Made by a program: the position numbers and the translations under genes
Source of the DNA: Piscinibacter sp. HJYY11
GTDB taxonomy: Bacteria > Pseudomonadota > Gammaproteobacteria > Burkholderiales > Burkholderiaceae_C
Reading direction: 5' to 3'
Assembly (NCBI RefSeq): GCF_016735515.1
Contig: NZ_JAERQZ010000001.1
Location: forward strand, 124,001-188,000
DNA length: 64,000 nucleotides
Notes under the pieces: generated by a model
What the model was told of the DNA's origin: nothing
Databases searched by the model: none
What the model saw: only the letters and a program-made list of their open reading frames with translations
In this document: in pieces, positions 59,080 to 64,000 of the stretch
Position numbering within the stretch: position 1 is the first letter of the stretch
Layout: each line of letters begins with the position of its first letter

Positions 59080-61124
59080 CACGGGTTGGTGTTGGCACCG
59101 CTCGGGCAGCTGGTGCCGCCCACGCGGTTGATGCGTGGCTTGGCGAGGGCTGGGTCGGCGGGGTTGTAGGGCGCGTTCGGTGCGTTGAAGGCGGCAAGGT
59201 ACGCGACCAGCGCATCGATGTCCTGCGCACCGCCCAACAGGTTGGTGCCGTTGAGGAACTCACGGTAGCCATCGCCGCCGGTGGCCATGAAGTTGTTGAC
59301 CGTCACGCGGTAGGTGCGCGTCGGGTTCAGCACCGTGCCGGCGGCGTCGACAAGGGTCTCGGTCTGGCCGTTGGTGGTGAGCGTCACGTTGCGGATGCGC
59401 GAGTCGCAGGCCTGCGCGCCGTCCCAGGTGTAGCGGAAGCCGGCCGAGGGCAGCATCAGGCGCGTGGTGGCAGCGCCCTGGTCGCGGCAACCGGCGAACT
59501 GCTGCTCAAGCACGTTCTTCAGGCTCTGTGCGGTCAGGGTCATCGTCACCAGGCTGTTGCCGAACGGCTGGGCCGTGAAGGCCTCGCCGTAGGTGATGTT
59601 GCCGTTCCCTTCGCCGGCCGGGCTGCTGGCGAACGTGAAGCCGGGGTTGCGCACGCCGCCGCGGTTCATGAAGGCGATCTGCGCGCCGCCGAAGTCGGGT
59701 GCTGCGGTGGCGGCCAGTTGCGCATCGGCGATCAGGTCGCCTGCAGGCATGTTGCAGGCGGCGTCGACCGCCGTGTTGGGCAGGTCGGTGGTGATCGAGC
59801 CGATCACGCGGCTGGCGATCGGTGACACGAGGTCGTTGTAGCCCGCGATGATGGCGGCCACGTCGGCATTGGGCGTGATTGCGGCGTTGCTGCGGTCGAC
59901 CAGGCGGTTGGTTGGCGCCACGGCGATGATGTCGCGCGAGCGCGGGTCGATCGTGAGGTCGATGTCGGTCAGCACGCGGCCGAAGGCGCTGGCGCTCGTG
60001 ACCGGGACCAGGCGGCCGCTGATGTTGGGCAAGCCGGCGCTGCGCGGCGTGATGGTGGCACCGCCGTTGCTCACGTCCACTGTGTTGGCCGAGCAGTTGT
60101 AGGCGGCGTGCGTGTGGCCGCTGACGACGAGGTCGACCGCGTTGTCGAGGCGGCTCACCACGCTCGCGATGTCGGAGCCCGCCAGGTTGCCGTCGCAGCC
60201 GTTGATGTCGGACAGGCCCGGACCCTGGAAGCCGCCCTGGTGCACCAGCACCACGATGGACTCGATGCCACGGGCGCGCAGGCGGGGCACCAGGGCATTG
60301 ACGGTGTCGGCCTCGTCGCGGAACTGCAGGCCGGCCACGCCGCTGGGCGTGACGATGGTGGGCGTGCCACGCAGCGTCATGCCGATGAAGGCGACCGGCA
60401 CGCCGTTGAAGCGCTTGATGCCGACCGCGGGCAGCAGCGTGCGGCCCGTCGCGGTCTCGACCACGTTGGCCGAGAGCCACTGGAACTTCGCGCCGTCGAA
60501 TCGGCCCGGCCTCTTCGAGCCGAGGCCGCGGCAGCTGTTGGGGTCGGGCACCCCATCCGTGATGTGGCAGCCACCCCGCTGCAGGCGCTTGAGCTCGGCC
60601 GCGCCCTTGTCGAACTCATGGTTGCCGACGGCGTTGAACTCGAGGCCGATGTGGTTGAGCGTCTCCACCGCCGGCTCGTCGAAGAAGAGCGCCGAGATGA
60701 GCGGCGAGGCGCCGATGAAGTCACCCGCGCCCACCACCACGTTCAGTGGGTTCTGCTTCTTGAGCGCGGCCACGTAGCCGGCCAGGTAGTCGGCACCGCC
60801 GACCGCCGGGCGCTGCGCCACCGGCACCGATGTGTTGACACCGAAGGTGCCAGGAGATTGCAGGTTGCCGTGGTAGTCGTTGAAGCCGATCACCTTCACC
60901 TTGAACGGCTGCTTGTGTGAATGGCCATGGTTCGGGTGCTTGCGCCCGTCGTGGACGTGTTGATCCCGGCGATCGTCGTCCGCGCCCTCGCGCTCCACGC
61001 CGTGGAAGGCGGAGTTGCGCGCGTCGAAATCGAAGTGGTTCCAGCGTTCGCCGGGGCCGATCGCGTGGGCGGCGGTCCCCAGCAGTGCGGTGATCGTGGT
61101 CGCGAGCAATGAGCGAATCAACAT
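59079..61124 (-). CDS. Secreted 5'-nucleotidase/metallophosphatase with His-rich linker
   Basis: A 681-residue protein with a signal peptide (LLATTITALLGTAAHA). Residues 55-70 form a linker with six His. The metallophosphoesterase domain starts at 75 (VIGFNDYHGNLQ), then VVGAGDFIGASPLI, NAVGNHEFDKGA and VVSGHTHAAYNC supply the two-metal ligands. The C-terminal substrate-binding domain (FMNRGGVRNPGFTF, YRVTVNNFMATGGDGYREF) is as in UshA/5'-nucleotidases. It hydrolyses nucleotides to nucleosides and phosphate outside the cytoplasm. First gene of a long minus-strand unit. With the nuclease at 31.3 kb it could complete extracellular DNA-phosphate recovery. Confidence 0.92.
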   Translation of the reverse strand: MLIRSLLATTITALLGTAAHAIGPGERWNHFDFDARNSAFHGVEREGADDDRRDQHVHDGRKHPNHGHSHKQPFKVKVIGFNDYHGNLQSPGTFGVNTSVPVAQRPAVGGADYLAGYVAALKKQNPLNVVVGAGDFIGASPLISALFFDEPAVETLNHIGLEFNAVGNHEFDKGAAELKRLQRGGCHITDGVPDPNSCRGLGSKRPGRFDGAKFQWLSANVVETATGRTLLPAVGIKRFNGVPVAFIGMTLRGTPTIVTPSGVAGLQFRDEADTVNALVPRLRARGIESIVVLVHQGGFQGPGLSDINGCDGNLAGSDIASVVSRLDNAVDLVVSGHTHAAYNCSANTVDVSNGGATITPRSAGLPNISGRLVPVTSASAFGRVLTDIDLTIDPRSRDIIAVAPTNRLVDRSNAAITPNADVAAIIAGYNDLVSPIASRVIGSITTDLPNTAVDAACNMPAGDLIADAQLAATAAPDFGGAQIAFMNRGGVRNPGFTFASSPAGEGNGNITYGEAFTAQPFGNSLVTMTLTAQSLKNVLEQQFAGCRDQGAATTRLMLPSAGFRYTWDGAQACDSRIRNVTLTTNGQTETLVDAAGTVLNPTRTYRVTVNNFMATGGDGYREFLNGTNLLGGAQDIDALVAYLAAFNAPNAPYNPADPALAKPRINRVGGTSCPSGANTNP

Positions 61125-61380
61125 GGCATCCCTTGAGTTGAGGCGGTGCCGGCAACTTCACCAAGGCGTGGGCCGACCGTCCAGTCGGCACGATCGTTGC
61201 GGCAGATGACAACACGTTGAAGCCATGCGGCATCCGGGGCCATGTCGAGACCAGGCGAGGTGTCGGGCACCACCCGCCCGAACAGGCTAGGTCACGGATC
61301 GTCAGCGGGTCACGCTCGCGCTTGAGACTCACCGCCCGGAAGGGCCGCCGTCTTGTGGCTGATGAACAGGGAGGGTGCCG

Positions 61381-61941
61381 ATGAAGGCATTGAAGCTTGG
61401 GCTGCGCGCGACTGTCGCGGCCCTGTTGTTGGCAGCGGGCTCCGCCCAGGCCGCACTGGTCGAATACAGCGCGACCTGGCTCGGCGGTCAGACGTGGCGC
61501 TACGACTACCAGCTGGTCAACAGCGGTCCGGTGGTCGCTTTCGATGAATTCACGGTGTATTTCGATGCGCCGGGCTTGAGCAACCTCTCGGTGTCGGCGT
61601 CCCCCGCCGGCTGGAGCAGCCTCGTCGTCCAGCCCGATCCGCAAATTCCCGACGTGGGCTACTTCGACGCGCTTCACCTGGCGGGGCTGGTGCCGGCCGG
61701 TGGGCCGCTCACCGGCTTCTCGGTGATGTTCACCGCGCTGCAAGGCTTCGTACCCGGCTCGCAGCGCTACGAGCTGGTGCTCTCGGACCCATTCACCACC
61801 GTGCAGACGGGCATGACCGAGGCCGCCGTGTCGGCGGTGCCGCTGCCCGCCCCCGCGCTGTTGCTGCTGGCGGGCCTGGGTCTCGGTGCGGCGGTCCGCC
61901 GCCGTCGCGCGCAAGGCTTTGACGTGAAGGAGCCGGCATGA
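61381..61941 (+). CDS. VPLPA-CTERM sorted surface protein
   Basis: A 186-residue protein starting at ATG 61381 (GGGAGG upstream). The signal peptide ends near GSAQAALVEY. A beta-rich mature domain has WLGGQTWRYDYQLVNSGPVV and DEFTVYFDAPGLSNLSVSAS. The C-terminus is VPLPAPALLLLAGLGLGAAV then RRRRAQ, with an unusual extra tail GFDVKEPA after the Arg cluster. The stop overlaps the next start (ATGA). Likely XrtD substrate. Confidence 0.85.
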   Translation: MKALKLGLRATVAALLLAAGSAQAALVEYSATWLGGQTWRYDYQLVNSGPVVAFDEFTVYFDAPGLSNLSVSASPAGWSSLVVQPDPQIPDVGYFDALHLAGLVPAGGPLTGFSVMFTALQGFVPGSQRYELVLSDPFTTVQTGMTEAAVSAVPLPAPALLLLAGLGLGAAVRRRRAQGFDVKEPA

Positions 61942-63929
61942 CACGCGTGCTCCGCATGTTCTCGTGGTGGCTGTTGCTGCTCGCGTTGGCGATGCTGCCC
62001 GGCTTCGTCGTCGCGCAGACCGTCACCGGCCAGGAGCTGGTGAGCTCCGTGCGCTCGGGCCGCACCACCTTCGACTACTCGTACCGCATCACGGTGCGCA
62101 ACGGCGACGTGGCGCTCAACACCGTGCAAGCCTCGGTGCAGAGCACGTCGCCGGCCACACAGGTGATCAAGCGCACCGTGGCGCTGGGCAACCTGGCCGC
62201 CGGCGCCACGCTCACCAGCACCGATGTCTTCACCATCCGCCAAGACCGCACCTTGCCGTTCAACCCGGCCGTGCTCACTTGGACCGTGACGGGCGTGCCG
62301 GTGGTCGCCGGCCCCAGCTCGATGGAGATCTCGCTCTCGGAGCCGATCGTCGCGCCCGACGGCAGCATCTCGGTCACGCCCGTGGTACGCGACGCGAACG
62401 GCGTGGCGCTCGACAACGCCGCGTTCCAGTTCAGCGTGTCGGTGGCACCGGTGGGTAACGTGATCGGCCGCGCGCCGGTCGTCGACGGCTTGAACGTGAG
62501 CTTCCCCAGGCTCGTGAAGCGCCTGCTCAACCAGGACACGTCGATCGACCCCGAAGGCCTCTATGCGGACGGCGACCCGACCGACCCGAATTACGGCAAG
62601 GAAACGGGCGGTCGCTACCGCGTGACGGTGTCGCTGGCCGGGTCGTCCATCGTCGCCAACCGTGAAGTCCTGGTGTTGCCGAGCGGCTCGGCCGCCACCA
62701 CGGTGCAGGCCAGCCGTTATGCCGGCGGGCTGAACGACGTGGTGGCCGCAGCGGCCCGTGCCGCCGAAGCGGGCAACACCAGCGGCCTCGCCGAAGCGCG
62801 CGCCGCCTTGCAGACGCTGTCGGCCAACACCGACAACAGCGCCGCTGTGCTGAGCGCCACCCAGGTGCTGGCGCCGGCGAACGGTGGCCTGCTGACGCCG
62901 GCCTTCCTGGCGAGCCGCGGCTTCACCGCTGATGCGCAGGACGCGTCTTTCATCACTGCGTTGGCCACGGTGCGCACCCGCATCACCGCCGCCCGCACGC
63001 AGGTCGAGGCGCTCAACGTGAATGCGATGACGCAGGACACGCTCAACGCGCTGCAGGCCGCGGCCGCAGCCTATCGGCAGGCCCTGACGGATCTGCAGGC
63101 GCTGCGGCTGAGCGCGCTCGGCGCCGCGCAGCAGCAGGTCGCCCTCAACCAGCTGCTGGGCACCGAGCTGCCGCAACTGCTGGACGCGGTGAAGCGCAAG
63201 TCAGGTGAGCTGCTGGCCGTGGTGTCGACCTCGTCGGTGCGCGGCGCCTCGTCGTGGGTGGCTGCCTCGAAGAAGGCCCCTGGGCTGCGCGGGCCAGTGT
63301 CTCCGCGCGAGTTCTACCAAGGCACGCAGCCAGTGCAGGTGTACTCCTTCGCCGCCTTCGCGTTTTCGATCTTCACCGACCTCTCGGGCACGGCACGCGC
63401 CAACATTATCGAGCTCACCGTGACGCTGGTGAACAGCCTCGTCAACATCATGGCGGCCGATGCCATCAATGCGAGCGGTGGCGGTGACGTGTCGATCGAC
63501 ATGTGTCTGGCCAGCTCGTCGGTCGCCTTCGTGTGCCCGAATTACCGCCCGAGCATCATCACCGGCTCGGGCTTCGGGCGCGATGCCTCGGCGGTGCGCG
63601 TCGCGCTGGTGGGCTGCATTGGCGGCGACCTGATCCGCAACCTCGTGACGCTGCGCCAGCCCCGCGACATCGCGGCCGGGATCCGCCTCATCAACAAGGT
63701 GATCTCGATCACCAACTCCCTGCAGCAGGAAGGCGGCGTGGGCGCGGTGGTTCGGCCCGACTTCATCGACGAGGACGAGCTCTTCGGCGGCGACCGGCTC
63801 TACTTCGCCAACGGCTGGCCGCGCGTCAACCAGGGGCGCCTGCCGTGCGTGGGCATCGTGATCGTGACCAACACCGCGAACGGCGGCATCTCGGCGCTCA
63901 ACCTCAACTTCCTCGGCCAGTGCGGCTGA
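61938..63929 (+). CDS. Secreted 663-aa protein of unknown function
   Basis: Starts at ATG 61938, overlapping the VPLPA-CTERM stop by 4 bases. Signal peptide to about residue 26 (LPGFVVAQT). Residues about 30-130 look like an Ig-type or DUF11-like beta domain (FDYSYRITVRNGDVALNTVQ). Residues about 255-430 are Ala-rich helices (GLNDVVAAAARAAEAGNTSG). A hydrophobic region at about 475-515 (IELTVTLVNSLVNIMAADAI) precedes a C-terminal domain with four Cys (SIDMCLASSSVAFVCPNY, ALVGCIGGDL, LPCVGIVIV, and a final FLGQCG). No sorting signal and no known enzyme motif. Coupling implies a partnership with the sorted protein upstream. Confidence 0.7.
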   Translation: MTRVLRMFSWWLLLLALAMLPGFVVAQTVTGQELVSSVRSGRTTFDYSYRITVRNGDVALNTVQASVQSTSPATQVIKRTVALGNLAAGATLTSTDVFTIRQDRTLPFNPAVLTWTVTGVPVVAGPSSMEISLSEPIVAPDGSISVTPVVRDANGVALDNAAFQFSVSVAPVGNVIGRAPVVDGLNVSFPRLVKRLLNQDTSIDPEGLYADGDPTDPNYGKETGGRYRVTVSLAGSSIVANREVLVLPSGSAATTVQASRYAGGLNDVVAAAARAAEAGNTSGLAEARAALQTLSANTDNSAAVLSATQVLAPANGGLLTPAFLASRGFTADAQDASFITALATVRTRITAARTQVEALNVNAMTQDTLNALQAAAAAYRQALTDLQALRLSALGAAQQQVALNQLLGTELPQLLDAVKRKSGELLAVVSTSSVRGASSWVAASKKAPGLRGPVSPREFYQGTQPVQVYSFAAFAFSIFTDLSGTARANIIELTVTLVNSLVNIMAADAINASGGGDVSIDMCLASSSVAFVCPNYRPSIITGSGFGRDASAVRVALVGCIGGDLIRNLVTLRQPRDIAAGIRLINKVISITNSLQQEGGVGAVVRPDFIDEDELFGGDRLYFANGWPRVNQGRLPCVGIVIVTNTANGGISALNLNFLGQCG

Positions 63930-64000
63930 GTTCGTCGAGCAGCGCTTGCAGTTCAGGGGCGGGCACGGCGAAGCCGAGCCCGTAGCCCCCTGGCACGGTG
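63904..64000 (-). CDS. 3' end of a minus-strand gene, possibly trypsin-like/HtrA-type protease
   Basis: Only the last 31 codons are inside the window. The readable C-terminus contains PGGYGLGFAVPAPELQALLD and then ELSRTGRGS before TGA at 63904. The GLGFAVP pattern followed by a helix is reminiscent of the end of S1C-type protease domains, but identity cannot be decided from so little. It overlaps the end of the convergent 663-aa gene by 26 bases. Confidence 0.4.
   Translation of the reverse strand, partial: TVPGGYGLGFAVPAPELQALLDELSRTGRGS

Noticed and set aside
61125..61380. Possible Pho box in the divergent region upstream of the 5'-nucleotidase
   Set aside because: Only a single TGTCAT-like half-site is visible; the second repeat at 11-base spacing is missing, so I do not call it. 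The 256-base gap otherwise holds only a short GCCGAC/GTCGGC hairpin near 61172-61189.
1..64000. CRISPR array, tRNA, insertion sequence or prophage
   Set aside because: No regularly spaced direct repeats, cloverleaf sequences, transposase or integrase genes were seen; gene spacing is uniformly tight and chromosomal.

Overview
The window reads as chromosomal DNA of a high-GC betaproteobacterium. The combination of exosortases with VPLPA- and IPTL-type C-terminal signals, a SPINDLY-type GT41 enzyme, a giant FHA/DUF3739-type protein and a Wzx/Wzy exopolysaccharide locus suggests Burkholderiales, perhaps near the Rubrivivax/Leptothrix/Rhizobacter group. That placement is inference; no rRNA or other phylogenetic marker is present. 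Coding density is very high, genes often overlap by 1-8 bases, and no gap between genes exceeds about 260 bases. I saw no tRNA, rRNA, CRISPR array, insertion sequence or phage gene.

Layout. (1) 1-2.6 kb: the end of a PstS-like phosphate-binding protein with a strong terminator, then a convergent CYTH-CHAD protein. (2) 2.7-21.5 kb: a GT41 glycosyltransferase diverges from a 3,524-residue two-partner-secretion-type exoprotein. The exoprotein is followed on the same strand by a GT4 glycosyltransferase, a DUF2341-LamG-ExbB fusion, ExbD, a TonB-like protein, a putative porin and a periplasmic coiled-coil protein. (3) 21.5-27.3 kb: polysaccharide export genes (Wza-like lipoprotein, outer-membrane barrel, Wzz/GumC-like protein, CpsD-like ATPase, TIGR03790-type protein). 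(4) 27.4-35 kb: two VPLPA-CTERM proteins, a Tat-exported PhoX-type phosphatase and a large ExeM/NucH-type nuclease carrying an IPTL-type C-terminal signal. (5) 35-41.4 kb: a basic-tailed DNA-binding protein, exosortase XrtH with its membrane partner, a short protein with an LEPW-type C-terminus, the TPR lipoprotein PrsT and the XrtD-EpsI exosortase. (6) 41.6-57.6 kb: exopolysaccharide assembly and tailoring (WcaF-like acetyltransferase, methyltransferase, acyltransferases, glycosyltransferases, polymerase/ligase, flippase, SGNH hydrolase, two secreted propeller-like proteins, lytic transglycosylase). (7) 57.7-64 kb: a small membrane peptide, a degenerate trypsin-like protein, a 5'-nucleotidase, a third VPLPA-CTERM protein coupled to a 663-residue secreted protein, and the end of another gene.

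Three themes tie the window together. First, building the cell surface: polysaccharide synthesis and export next to two sorting exosortases and cargo for both. Second, phosphorus scavenging: PstS-like binding protein, CYTH-CHAD, PhoX, surface-sorted nuclease and 5'-nucleotidase could together turn extracellular DNA into phosphate. Third, an apparent proton-motive-force-driven envelope module beside a giant adhesin that has no TpsB transporter in the window. This third module is the best candidate for an undescribed system.
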